NCBI RefSeq assembly: GCF_001677275.1
Contig: NZ_CP016177.1
Location: 992,001-1,056,000 of the forward strand
DNA from: Vibrio breoganii
Lineage (GTDB): Bacteria > Pseudomonadota > Gammaproteobacteria > Enterobacterales > Vibrionaceae
Direction of reading: 5' to 3'
DNA: 64,000 bases
In this document: positions 44,285 through 52,289 of the stretch, piece after piece
How the letters are laid out: every line of letters begins with the position of its first letter
How positions within the stretch are numbered: the first letter of the stretch is position 1
Notes under the pieces: model-generated
What the model saw: only the letters and a program-made list of their open reading frames with translations
Told to the model about the DNA's origin: nothing
The model's database searches: none
Translations under genes and position numbers: made by a program

Positions 44285-44317
44285 AGATCCCCGATAAGAG
44301 CACTCGGGGATGTCGGG
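44244..44317. repeat. Dispersed two-hairpin repeat, second copy
   Basis: The first 30 bp (from gtcattgccgagg) are identical to 29864-29893. A shorter spacer follows, then atccccgata-gagca-tcggggat-like sequence matching 29911-29935 with two substitutions. It interrupts the HhH-GPD frame. Confidence 0.8.
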
Positions 44318-44389
44318 ATTAGAAGCGCTCGCGTATGACCTAAGACAGAAGACAGAGGTACTTGACTCGACTTGTGCTCAAATGTCAGG

Positions 44390-44443
44390 CTATCAGCTAT
44401 CAGCTATCAGCTATCAGCTATCAGCTATCAGCTATCAGCTATC
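44390..44443. repeat. 7-bp tandem repeat (CTATCAG)
   Basis: Seven perfect copies of CTATCAG (44390-44438) plus a partial CTATC end 3 bp before the kdgR stop codon region at 44446. The same unit is seen singly near 29823. Period 7 does not preserve a reading frame, and copy number may vary between strains. Confidence 0.9.
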
Positions 44444-44445
44444 GA

Positions 44446-45231
44446 CTAGGCGACAGGGTAGTCGTGGTAACCTAATTGTTCTGAGATTCGCTTACCTGCG
44501 TGTTGTAGCATTTTTACGTACTCAGGCTTACGGTCAATATCAAAACGAATAGTCGGGAAAGAAACCGATACTGAGGCAATAATGTTGCCAAAGCGATCAT
44601 AGATAGGTGAGGCTATACAGCGTAGCCCTGGTTCTTGCTCTTCGTTGTCTTCACCAAAGTGTTGTTTAGCAACGAGTTCCACTTCACCCATCAACTGGTC
44701 TGCATTTTCGTGGGTTTTGTCGGTATGCTTGATGAACTCTACAGGCTCTAAGATACTTAGGGCTTCGTCATGACTTTTGCCTGCCAACAACACCTTGCCT
44801 ATTGCAGTGCTGTAAAGAGGGTTACGTCGACCTACACGAGAGTGCATACGTAGGTTGTAGCTAGAGTCTATTTTATGAAGGTAGATGATTGCGCCTTCAT
44901 CCAGAGCACCAAGGTGAACTGTCTCGTTGGTTTGATTGGATATCTCACGCATCTCTTTGTCAGCAATATCGATCAGATCAACGTACTCTAAGGCTTTAGC
45001 GCCCAGCTCAAATAACTTAAGCGTGAGTGCGTATTTATCGGCTTCTCCTTCCTGGGAGACAAAACCAAGCATCTTCATGGTTTGCAAGAATCGATAGGTG
45101 GTTGCCTTTGACATCATTAAGCGCTGTGAAAGCTCAGATACACCAATCTCTTTTTGCTCAGCGAGAGCTTGTAAAATATTGAACACCTTTAGTACCGATG
45201 AAACGGCTTCAGGCTGTGTGGATTTTTCCAT
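44446..45231 (-). CDS. kdgR: IclR-family regulator KdgR
   Basis: A 261-residue IclR regulator that tracks E. coli KdgR almost throughout: SSVLKVFNILQALAEQKEIG, ELSQRLMMSKATTYRFLQTMK (helix-turn-helix), HLGALDEGAIIYLHKIDS, RRNPLYSTAIGKVLLA, GEDNEEQEPGLRCIA and the final GYHDYP. KdgR represses hexuronate/pectin breakdown genes and is released by 2-keto-3-deoxygluconate. A KdgR-like palindrome at 45379-45393 lies between it and divergent ygjV. No pectin or uronate genes are beside it here. Confidence 0.93.
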   Translation of the reverse strand: MEKSTQPEAVSSVLKVFNILQALAEQKEIGVSELSQRLMMSKATTYRFLQTMKMLGFVSQEGEADKYALTLKLFELGAKALEYVDLIDIADKEMREISNQTNETVHLGALDEGAIIYLHKIDSSYNLRMHSRVGRRNPLYSTAIGKVLLAGKSHDEALSILEPVEFIKHTDKTHENADQLMGEVELVAKQHFGEDNEEQEPGLRCIASPIYDRFGNIIASVSVSFPTIRFDIDRKPEYVKMLQHAGKRISEQLGYHDYPVA

Positions 45232-45378
45232 CCTAGTCCTTGTTTTTTATTACTGCATTTTTTCGGAAAGTATACAGACAAAAAGCCATTGAGTCAGTTA
45301 TTTCAAAAATGCTTTTCATTATTTTGAAACCGAACAGATTTGTTGAGGATATATTCAGTACTTCTAATAATAAATAGA

Positions 45379-45393
45379 TGAAACGACGTTTTA
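45379..45393. promoter_or_regulatory. KdgR-box-like site between kdgR and ygjV
   Basis: TGAAACGACGTTTTA matches TGAAACANTGTTTCA at most arm positions. It sits 148 bp from kdgR and 56 bp upstream of ygjV. Confidence 0.5.
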
Positions 45394-45448
45394 AAATGTA
45401 TACTGTGTAAATTATTAGAAATTAGTAATCGTGCCGGTGAGAGAGTAG

Positions 45449-45976
45449 ATGTCAGATCTTCATTTTTGGGGACAAGTATTAGGGTTTGTAGGTTACGCCA
45501 TTGGTGTGTCTACGTTTTATCAAAAAGATGATAGACGTTTAAAGATCATGATGATGGTATTCAACATTAATCATGTGTTCCACTACCTGTTGCTGGGCTC
45601 AATGATGTCTGCGTTGAGCGCTCTACTTTCCGCGATGAGAACGACGACATCAATTTTCACGTCTTCTAAGTTAGTTGCATATATCTTTATTCTCGCATCT
45701 GGTTTGCTGGGATATACCCTTGCGGAAAGCTGGGCGGACATCTGGCCAATTTTAGGAACCGCCATTGGTACCTATTCGGTATTTGTCCTAAAGGGGATCC
45801 CTATGCGTATAGGTTTTTTGTTAGGTGCATGCTGTTGGTTGGTCAACAATATTATCGTAGGTTCAATCGGTGGAACGTTATTAGAAATGACCCTGATTGG
45901 CGCTAATCTGTTTACTATGTTTCGCCTGCACAAAGAGGCACAGGTAACGAGTGTCACAGCGGAAGAAATACAATAG
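45449..45976 (+). CDS. ygjV: YgjV-family inner-membrane protein
   Basis: A 175-residue protein of about six helices in the Imp-YgjV family. Landmarks are QVLGFVGYAIGVSTFYQKDDRRLKIMM, VFHYLLLGSMMSALSALLSAMRT and LPMRIG-like KGIPMRIGFLLGACCWLVNNIIVGSIGG. Biochemical function is unknown. In E. coli ygjV neighbours hexuronate genes, and its divergence here from kdgR with a KdgR-like site supports the same link. Ribosome site GAGAG precedes the ATG. Confidence 0.88.
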   Translation: MSDLHFWGQVLGFVGYAIGVSTFYQKDDRRLKIMMMVFNINHVFHYLLLGSMMSALSALLSAMRTTTSIFTSSKLVAYIFILASGLLGYTLAESWADIWPILGTAIGTYSVFVLKGIPMRIGFLLGACCWLVNNIIVGSIGGTLLEMTLIGANLFTMFRLHKEAQVTSVTAEEIQ

Positions 45977-46002
45977 AGTTCTGAGTATCCTTGAATACAA
46001 AG

Positions 46003-46055
46003 CGTCATTCTGACGCAGGTCAGGATCTTCGAGTGCACATAGTTGTAAGATCCTA
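46003..46055. repeat. Dispersed palindromic repeat, variant copy
   Basis: cgtcattctgac / gtcaggat-type hairpin, then gagtgcacatagtt and aagatcct. The spacer resembles gagtgtgcgtagtt in the 29865 element, although the hairpin bases differ. It lies just upstream of the DUF3047 gene. Confidence 0.55.
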
Positions 46056-46095
46056 GTTACTTATAGACATGAAACTTAGTGGCTTAGGAATCGCA

Positions 46096-46773
46096 ATGAA
46101 AGATAATAGCCTGCTCGCAATGATGCTCTTGGGTTGCATGTTAATGAGTCCCGCTGCATTCGCACAGGTAAACATTACCGATATTGCTCATGGCGGAATG
46201 GAGGCATGGAAAACCAAGGATATTACCACCCCAACTCGTTACAATGTCACCGACTATAAAAACCGGCCTGCGATACAGGCACGTAGCGATAATGCCGCTT
46301 CGGGTCTTGTCCTCAACAAGCGCATCGACCTCCTCGATACTCCTTACATGAATTGGTCATGGCTGGTAAAACAGTCTCTCCCTGCGCTTCAAGAAACCAC
46401 CAAGCAAGGGGATGATTTTGCCGCGCGGGTATACGTGGTCATTGATGGAGGGATGAAGTTCTGGAACACAAAATCCATAAGCTATGTTTGGTCAAGTGCT
46501 CCGGCAGATGGTGAGGTTTGGGATAACCCCTTTGCAGGGGCTAATGTAAAAATGCTCGCCACCCGAGGTAGCGAGTCAAATTCTAAGCAGTGGTACGACG
46601 AAAAACGTAATATCTATCAAGACCTAATCCACTACTTTGGTGACAAGGGCAGCGATAAAGCCAATCAAGCAAGCTATCGCTATATCGATATGGTGGCGAT
46701 TATGACCGATACCGATAATAGCGGAAGCCATGCAGAGTCTTATTATGGCGATATTATCTTTTCTTCACGATGA
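46096..46773 (+). CDS. Exported DUF3047-family protein
   Basis: 225 residues from MKDNSLLAMM, with a signal peptide ending SPAAFAQ. The frame is open to an ATG at 46069. DUF3047 features include YMNWSWLVKQSLPALQETTKQGDDFAARVYVV, WNTKSISYVWSSAPADGEVWDNPF and a terminal YYGDIIF. The family is of unknown function and resembles a carbohydrate-binding beta sandwich. It is monocistronic and converges with the FTR1 gene, the two coding ends overlapping by 9 bp. Confidence 0.8.
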   Translation: MKDNSLLAMMLLGCMLMSPAAFAQVNITDIAHGGMEAWKTKDITTPTRYNVTDYKNRPAIQARSDNAASGLVLNKRIDLLDTPYMNWSWLVKQSLPALQETTKQGDDFAARVYVVIDGGMKFWNTKSISYVWSSAPADGEVWDNPFAGANVKMLATRGSESNSKQWYDEKRNIYQDLIHYFGDKGSDKANQASYRYIDMVAIMTDTDNSGSHAESYYGDIIFSSR

Positions 46774-47589
46774 GTGTGCAGCCGCATTCAGCTTACTGTT
46801 GACCCTTTTACTCAGAGCAAAAATCACAACTAAGGTTGAGGTATAGACGATCAGCTGCATTAGGCTTGGCTTCTCTGTGTAGCCGAACACAACATGCATT
46901 ACTAGCGCTAGCCAGTTTGTATGGTGGTCAAAATAAGGGGTGGTATTCCAAACCTGTGGAATGAGTGATGGAACAAGCCCTATCGAAGAGAGCTTTGCCA
47001 CCGCGTTGGCTGCCATGCCTGCAGACAAGAAGGTCATGATCACAGCAAAAACATCAAACACCTTGCCAATATTGACGCGAATAAGACCAAAGTACATGAG
47101 CACGCCTATCACAATGGCTTCAAGCGCCCCAAATACACTGCCTAGTATTATAGAGTGAACCGATACGCCAGATTGGCTCATCAGCCCCAGCAAAAATAGT
47201 ACGACCTCGCTGCCTTCTCGCACCACAGTTAGGAATGCCACAATAGAGAGTGAGAGCAGAGGTGAAGCAGCATCGGAGACATCAATATTAGAGATCTTTT
47301 GACCTATCTTTTTGCCCTCTGATTTCATCCAAATGACAGTCCAAGCAATAAGTAGGCTAGCAAGGATGAGGATGATAGCCCCGGTTAGTTTCGCTTTAAG
47401 TAGCGAAGCTATATAGGCGTTAGACAATGCCAAGCTAGCCAGTAAAATTGATACACAAACACCAGCGATACCGCCTAAAAGTATCCATTTATTTGCCCCC
47501 TTAACCTGATGTGTTGCCGCCAGTAGCAGGGTGATGATCAGCACCATCTCAAACCCTTCCCTAGAGACAATGGCCATACTTGCAAACAT
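46765..47589 (-). CDS. FTR1/EfeU-family iron permease
   Basis: A 274-residue protein with seven helices. It has the two REGxE iron-binding motifs of FTR1/EfeU: SREGFEMVL near residue 10 and VREGSEVVLF near residue 125. It would move Fe across the inner membrane. A Fur-like sequence lies 22 bp upstream of the start (47611-47629). The usual partners EfeO/EfeB (or a multicopper oxidase) are absent from the flanks, so it acts alone or with distant genes. Confidence 0.88.
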   Translation of the reverse strand: MFASMAIVSREGFEMVLIITLLLAATHQVKGANKWILLGGIAGVCVSILLASLALSNAYIASLLKAKLTGAIILILASLLIAWTVIWMKSEGKKIGQKISNIDVSDAASPLLSLSIVAFLTVVREGSEVVLFLLGLMSQSGVSVHSIILGSVFGALEAIVIGVLMYFGLIRVNIGKVFDVFAVIMTFLSAGMAANAVAKLSSIGLVPSLIPQVWNTTPYFDHHTNWLALVMHVVFGYTEKPSLMQLIVYTSTLVVIFALSKRVNSKLNAAAHSS

Positions 47590-47907
47590 AACAACTCCGT
47601 TTATAAATGAAATGAGTTCTCATTATCAATAGAATGAGCGCCATGTTACAGATGGAAAAAGTGGAACTAAGATGCCGAATTTGGGATTACTGGTATAAAG
47701 GAAGTTCAGCCTCTCTTGGACTGGACTGATAGTAAAAAAGTATGATTCTGTGTGCTATTCGATAGCTGCTATCAATGGGTTTTCTGCCTTGATTGAAAAT
47801 AACATAAGTCGGTTCCTTAAAGGTGATTTGTGTCGCTGTGATTGAGCTATTGTTAATGTATTGTGATTCGTAATGTTTAGGACTATTACGGATAAAGAGG
47901 ATGTACC
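47590..47907. other. Intergenic region between the FTR1 gene and the 51-residue peptide gene
   Basis: 318 bp holding the FTR1 promoter with a Fur-like site and the leader of the 51-residue gene. No other supported feature. Confidence 0.5.
47611..47629. promoter_or_regulatory. Fur-like box upstream of the FTR1 gene
   Basis: aatgagttctcattatcaa contains a TGAG-N2-CTCA dyad and CATTATC, a moderate match to the Fur consensus, immediately upstream of the iron permease. Confidence 0.55.
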
Positions 47908-48063
47908 ATGGTAGTGACAAAAGAGAACTTCAAGAAGGAAGTGGATAAGCGACACCAATCAGTATCAGACATGAAAGACAAAACGTTGCCAAAGTTTTTG
48001 GTGTTTTTTGCCTTGTTAGCGGGTTGGTGTTCCTTAGTGGTTTATTCGACGCTGACGAGTTAG
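47908..48063 (+). CDS. 51-residue single-helix membrane protein
   Basis: A short frame (MVVTKENFKKEVDKRHQS) with a charged N-terminal half and one membrane helix (FLVFFALLAGWCSLVVYSTL). AGAGG lies 8 nt upstream and a strong terminator 16 bp after the stop. Placement between a good ribosome site and terminator makes it credible. Function unknown. Confidence 0.6.
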   Translation: MVVTKENFKKEVDKRHQSVSDMKDKTLPKFLVFFALLAGWCSLVVYSTLTS

Positions 48064-48078
48064 TAGCAAATTGTTAAC

Positions 48079-48106
48079 AAAAAAGGAGCAAAGGCTCCTT
48101 TTTTTG
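48079..48106 (+). terminator. Terminator after the 51-residue gene
   Basis: ggagc / gctcc stem extended by A:T pairs, AAAG loop, followed by T7. Confidence 0.85.
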
Positions 48107-48228
48107 ATCTCGTGCATAGCACTCATTATCTAGTTAATTATTTGTCTTTCAATACCTTAGTCTCTTTGTCTATCCTTCAGCCCGTTTTTGATATTCACGG
48201 TGTGACTGATTCGTGAGAATTAAGCTTT

Positions 48229-48244
48229 AGCCATCTAGACGTTT
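48229..48244. promoter_or_regulatory. MetJ-box-like tandem upstream of metR
   Basis: Adjacent 8-bp units agccatct and agacgttt match AGACGTCT at 6 and 7 positions, 55 bp upstream of metR. Confidence 0.5.
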
Positions 48245-48298
48245 ACACTTCACTATAAGGTGGGTATGTTAATAGGGTAGGGATCACTAGGATGGATG

Positions 48299-49180
48299 AT
48301 GTTAGAACTAAAACACTTACGGACAATGCAAGGACTGGCCAAATTTGGTTCTATCGCTAGCTGTGCCGAGAACTTGCATATTACGCAATCGGCGATCTCT
48401 CATCAGCTCAAAGAACTTGAGGTAAGAGTTGGTGGGCAATTGTTCTATCGTAAGACCAAGCCGATACGTTTTACCTCTCAAGGGCAGATTATCATTGAGC
48501 TCGCGAATCGGGTTTTGCCACAGGTCTTGGCCACCGAACAGCAACTAAGCCAACCACAAGAAAATACCCGCTTTACCTTAGCCATTGATTGCCATTCTTG
48601 TTTTCAGTGGCTGCTACCAACAATCAAGCGCTTCCAAAGCCAATACGCAGAACTGGATGTAGACCTTGAGTCGGGTTTTCATCAGCACCCTCAAGAACGC
48701 CTGCTAGCGGGTGAGATAGATCTAATGATTACCTCTGATATCGAAACTCGCGGAGATATCCATTTTCTGCCATTGTTCGGCTATGACCTGCAACTGGTGA
48801 TGAGCAGCGATCACCCTTTGAATGGTAAACCCTTCATTGAACCTACAGATCTAGCCTCAGAGATATTGCTCACTTACCCAGTAGATAAGCGCCGGATGGA
48901 CGTTTATAACCTATTCCTTAAGCCAGAGCAGTGTGAGCCTCTTAAATGGAAGAAGGTAGACAATACATCAACGCTATTGCAGATGGTTTCAGGTGGCTTT
49001 GGGGTTGCGGCTTTGCCTGATTGGGCTGTGCGCACGTTTGAAAACCAAGACCTGATCTCTACAAAGCCATTGGGCGGCGGAATACGACGCCATTTATATG
49101 CAGGTGTACGCGTGGCAGACAGCAAGTTGGAGCATATACAGGCATTTACCGAATTAACACAGACACATCACGCCAACTAG
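48299..49180 (+). CDS. metR: LysR-family methionine regulator
   Basis: A 293-residue LysR protein starting MLELKHLRTMQGLAKFGSIA. The helix-turn-helix is QSAISHQLKELEVRVGGQLFYRK. The effector domain carries the MetR-specific AIDCHSCFQWLLPTIKRFQ, LDVDLESGFHQHPQ, LAGEIDLMITSDI and VDNTSTLLQMVSGGFGVAALPDWAV. It activates metE with homocysteine as coactivator. An exact MetR site precedes metE at 33724 in this window. An ATG one codon upstream is an alternative start. Confidence 0.92.
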   Translation: MLELKHLRTMQGLAKFGSIASCAENLHITQSAISHQLKELEVRVGGQLFYRKTKPIRFTSQGQIIIELANRVLPQVLATEQQLSQPQENTRFTLAIDCHSCFQWLLPTIKRFQSQYAELDVDLESGFHQHPQERLLAGEIDLMITSDIETRGDIHFLPLFGYDLQLVMSSDHPLNGKPFIEPTDLASEILLTYPVDKRRMDVYNLFLKPEQCEPLKWKKVDNTSTLLQMVSGGFGVAALPDWAVRTFENQDLISTKPLGGGIRRHLYAGVRVADSKLEHIQAFTELTQTHHAN

Positions 49181-49317
49181 AGCTCATCGGACGTGTTTCT
49201 GTTTTTCCTGCGTTTATGTGCGATGTTTGGTATTGATTAAAGAAAATGTGTTTTTGAGATTAATATGCGGTTAATTCTGATATATGATGACGCCTTCACA
49301 TGCTACGGACTCAGCAA

Positions 49318-50211
49318 ATGCTTAAAAATCTTCAGATGATCATGAATGTTTTCTTGGTCATGTTTAATACTGCTTACACCTCGTTTGTCGTCAGTATTCT
49401 GGCAATTATCAAAATAGTCTTGCCATTCGCCGGCGTCAAAGTCTCAATGAGCAAACTGGCCAACAAGCAGATGTGGCTTTGGGCAACGATTAATCTGTGG
49501 CTACTCAATGTCAATAACAAGATTGATTGGCAGATTGAGGGGGGAGAAAACCTTTCCACTGAGCAGTGGTATTTACTGATCTCCAATCACCTTAGCTGGG
49601 CTGATATCGTCATCTTATCTTCGGTGATGAAAGATAAGATCCCTATGGGTAAGTTCTTGCTTAAGCATAGCCTTTTATACGTTCCTTTTGTTGGCTTAGC
49701 ATGCTGGGGTCTCGACATGCCGTTTATGCGTCGCCACTCCCATGAGTTTTTGGTGCGTAATCCTGAGCGTCGTAACGATGATTTTGATGCGATTAACAAG
49801 GCGTGTGAGAAGTTTCGACGTGTACCTACGACCATGATCAGTTTTGCTGAAGGCACTCGTGCTAATCCAGAGAAAATGGCGACGGCGAAGACCCCTTATC
49901 AACACCTGTTGAAGCCAAAAACTGGTGGCGTTGCATTTACCCTTAACGCTATGAACGAGTTATTGGACGGGGTAGTGGATGTCACTCTTGCTTACCCTGA
50001 GAACCGCGAAGACCCATTTAACGACTTATTGAAGGGACGTCTGACTAAGGTTGTGGTGAATATTCGAGTGTTTGATATTGATGAGAATCTGCGTGGCGAT
50101 TACTTTAATGACAAAGTGTTTAAGCGCGGTTTCCACCGATGGCTCAATACTGTGTGGCAAGAAAAAGATGAATATTTAAAGGGTGTTTACTCACCAAATA
50201 AAGACCAGTAA
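49318..50211 (+). CDS. PlsC-type acyltransferase (YihG-like)
   Basis: A 297-residue membrane-associated acyltransferase with one or two N-terminal helices. Motif I is SNHLSWADIV (NHxxxxD), motif II appears as PFMRR, and motif III is SFAEGTRANPEKM (EGTR). The family transfers acyl groups to 1-acylglycerol-3-phosphate in phospholipid synthesis; this one resembles E. coli YihG. Start uncertain: an ATG at 49300 adds six residues. Ends at a terminator. Confidence 0.85.
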   Translation: MLKNLQMIMNVFLVMFNTAYTSFVVSILAIIKIVLPFAGVKVSMSKLANKQMWLWATINLWLLNVNNKIDWQIEGGENLSTEQWYLLISNHLSWADIVILSSVMKDKIPMGKFLLKHSLLYVPFVGLACWGLDMPFMRRHSHEFLVRNPERRNDDFDAINKACEKFRRVPTTMISFAEGTRANPEKMATAKTPYQHLLKPKTGGVAFTLNAMNELLDGVVDVTLAYPENREDPFNDLLKGRLTKVVVNIRVFDIDENLRGDYFNDKVFKRGFHRWLNTVWQEKDEYLKGVYSPNKDQ

Positions 50212-50213
50212 GA

Positions 50214-50239
50214 AAGAGGCAGCAGTAGCTGCCTTTTTT
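50214..50239 (+). terminator. Terminator after the acyltransferase
   Basis: ggcagc / gctgcc stem, AGTA loop, T6 tract. Confidence 0.88.
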
Positions 50240-50378
50240 ACGTCCCCTCCCCATAACTCTAGCCTCACACTTCATAACTACAGAGCGTGACCATGTTCGA
50301 TATTCTGAAATTCAATTCTCGCCTTTAGAACCCTCTTTTTGCATATTGCTGGTTCGATCTATTTCATCGGTAGTAGTA

Positions 50379-50936
50379 ATGAAAACTGAAAAAGAAAAGA
50401 TGCTGGCTGGAGAGGCGTATGAAGCATGGGATGAGGAACTTCTCGCAGAAAGAACACACTGTCGTAAGGCGGTAAAAAAATTTAATGAGACCTTACCTGG
50501 AACACCGAACTGGCGTTCTACTTTAGAAAATCTGATCCCAGGAAGCGGTGATGCTTATATTGAGCCACCGTTTCGCTGTGACTACGGCTCTAACATCAAG
50601 CTGGGCAAAAATTTCTATGCCAATTTCAATTGCGTCATCTTAGATGTGAATACGGTAGAGATTGGCGACAACGTGATGTTCGCTCCTAACGTGCAAATAT
50701 ACACGGCAGGTCACCCGGTTGATCCAATACAGCGCATCGAAGTGGGGATTGAGTTTGGCTTGCCTATTAAGATTGGCAATAATGTCTGGCTTGGTGGTGG
50801 CGTGATTGTCTGCCCTGGGGTGACCATAGGCGAAAACGCGGTTATTGGCGCGGGCAGTGTGGTTGTGAAAGATATCCCGGCTAACGTCGTAGCTGCAGGC
50901 AATCCCTGTAAAGTGATTCGTACTATTGACGTTTAG
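50379..50936 (+). CDS. maa: Maltose O-acetyltransferase
   Basis: A 185-residue left-handed beta-helix (hexapeptide repeat) acetyltransferase. The N-terminal Mac domain is MKTEKEKMLAGEAYEAWDEEL, then PPFRCDYGSNIKLGKNFYANFNCVILD. The catalytic His is in YTAGHPVD. Late repeats are NNVWLGGGVIVCPGVTIG and NAVIGAGSVVVKDIPANVVAAGNP. It acetylates maltose, glucose or related sugars using acetyl-CoA. The ORF extends 11 codons upstream without support. Confidence 0.9.
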   Translation: MKTEKEKMLAGEAYEAWDEELLAERTHCRKAVKKFNETLPGTPNWRSTLENLIPGSGDAYIEPPFRCDYGSNIKLGKNFYANFNCVILDVNTVEIGDNVMFAPNVQIYTAGHPVDPIQRIEVGIEFGLPIKIGNNVWLGGGVIVCPGVTIGENAVIGAGSVVVKDIPANVVAAGNPCKVIRTIDV

Positions 50937-50963
50937 ATTTAGGATGAGTCATAGCTGAATTTA

Positions 50964-50990
50964 AAAGGCGCTTCTTTAAGCGCCTTTTTT
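50964..50990. terminator. Bidirectional terminator between maa and the MFS gene
   Basis: 10-bp arms (aaaggcgctt / aagcgccttt) with a CTTT loop are flanked by T6 on the plus strand and TTTT on the minus strand. It lies between convergent genes. Confidence 0.85.
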
Positions 50991-50996
50991 GATCCA

Positions 50997-52178
50997 TTAT
51001 CCGTTTGGCACTTCACTCTTGAAGCCTCGGTAGATATTGCCGTAGGTAATAATTGAAAACAGTGCAATGACACAACCAAGTTGCCATGCTTGGGTGAGCC
51101 CAAGGGCCATCAATCCCATACTAACAATCGAAGAAATCATCATTTGTCCGCCGCCCGACATTGCCGCCGCAACGCCGGCTTTACGTCCGTATGGCTGCAT
51201 TATCATGGCCTGTGCACAGGGCAGAGCTAAACCATTGCCCAGCACCATAAACAGTTGCCCGATCATCAACCATAGAGGCTCTAACGGGCAGAATATCAGC
51301 CAAATAGCGCCAATCATTTGCAGAAACGGGGTGATTCGTAGGGTTTTATGGATGCCAATGGCTGGCCTGAGTCGGTTACTCAAAGAGGTACCAATCAGCA
51401 TTCCTGCCGTTGGGATCAATGCCCACAAAGCGTATTGATCTGAGGTCATGCCAATTTGGTTTTGCATGATGAAGGGCATCAAGGAAACAGTGGTCACCAC
51501 TAGGCTAAAGTTGAGCCATGAGATACTAGAAAAGCTAATGAAGTAGCGTGAACCGAGCAATTCTTTGTATTGCGCTATCATAGACCCCACAGAAGGAACC
51601 TTGCGCTTGTCTAACATCGTCTCCTTAAAGTTCATCATGAGCACTAGCCAAGCGACTGCGACATAACAAAGCAAAGAGATAAACACCATGCCCCAGCCAA
51701 AGTAGTGGTTAATAAAACCACCGATGACGGGAGCGACTAATGGAGTGAGCGAGGCAACCATGGCGATGTAAGAAAGTGCCGTAGGCAATTGTGAACCGGT
51801 GTAGCTATCGCGGGTTGATGCCCTTGCCAGAACGGCACAGCACCCTGTACCTAACCCTTGTAGGAAACGACCCAACACCATGGCGTGGAATGAGTCGGAA
51901 TACAGGATAATGGCTCCCAACCCTAGCATGGCAATCAACAATCCACTCAAAAGCACTTTTTTACGGCCAAGAGCATCGGAAATGGGGCCATAGATGAATT
52001 GCGAAGGCCCAAATCCAAGTAAGTAAATACCTACTAGCAATTGAGCCTGATCCAATGTGATGGAGAAATCTTTGGCAATCCACGGAAGAGAGGGAAAAAC
52101 GAGACCCATACTCAACTGACCAATACTGATGATCAAACAGGCGAGAAAAATAGGCTTTTTACGAAATAGCTGAGTCAT
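50997..52178 (-). CDS. MFS multidrug-type efflux protein (EmrD/Bcr-like)
   Basis: A 393-residue, twelve-helix major-facilitator protein. The motif A region is YGPISDALGRKKVLLSGLLI and motif C-like LTPLVAPVIGGFINHYFGW is typical of drug:H+ antiporters of the Bcr/CflA/EmrD branch. The N-terminus is FRKKPIFLACLIISIGQLSMGLVFPSLPWIA. Exported compounds unknown. Monocistronic. Confidence 0.88.
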   Translation of the reverse strand: MTQLFRKKPIFLACLIISIGQLSMGLVFPSLPWIAKDFSITLDQAQLLVGIYLLGFGPSQFIYGPISDALGRKKVLLSGLLIAMLGLGAIILYSDSFHAMVLGRFLQGLGTGCCAVLARASTRDSYTGSQLPTALSYIAMVASLTPLVAPVIGGFINHYFGWGMVFISLLCYVAVAWLVLMMNFKETMLDKRKVPSVGSMIAQYKELLGSRYFISFSSISWLNFSLVVTTVSLMPFIMQNQIGMTSDQYALWALIPTAGMLIGTSLSNRLRPAIGIHKTLRITPFLQMIGAIWLIFCPLEPLWLMIGQLFMVLGNGLALPCAQAMIMQPYGRKAGVAAAMSGGGQMMISSIVSMGLMALGLTQAWQLGCVIALFSIITYGNIYRGFKSEVPNG

Positions 52179-52289
52179 GGGTGTCCGGCTTGGTATACGC
52201 GATGAGCATTAGAAGGAGAATCATCGTGCTAAATTAGAAATTGAACCGAGGGTTCATCTAGCAGTATACCAAGCTTGTATGACTTTTTC

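Noticed and set aside
44390..44443. Possible CRISPR-like array
   Set aside because: Repeat unit is only 7 bp with no spacers; it is a simple tandem repeat.
44310..44552. Plus-strand frame translating the CTATCAG repeat as a protein repeat
   Set aside because: The frame is created by the tandem repeat and overlaps the 3' end of kdgR; no ribosome site or recognisable domain.
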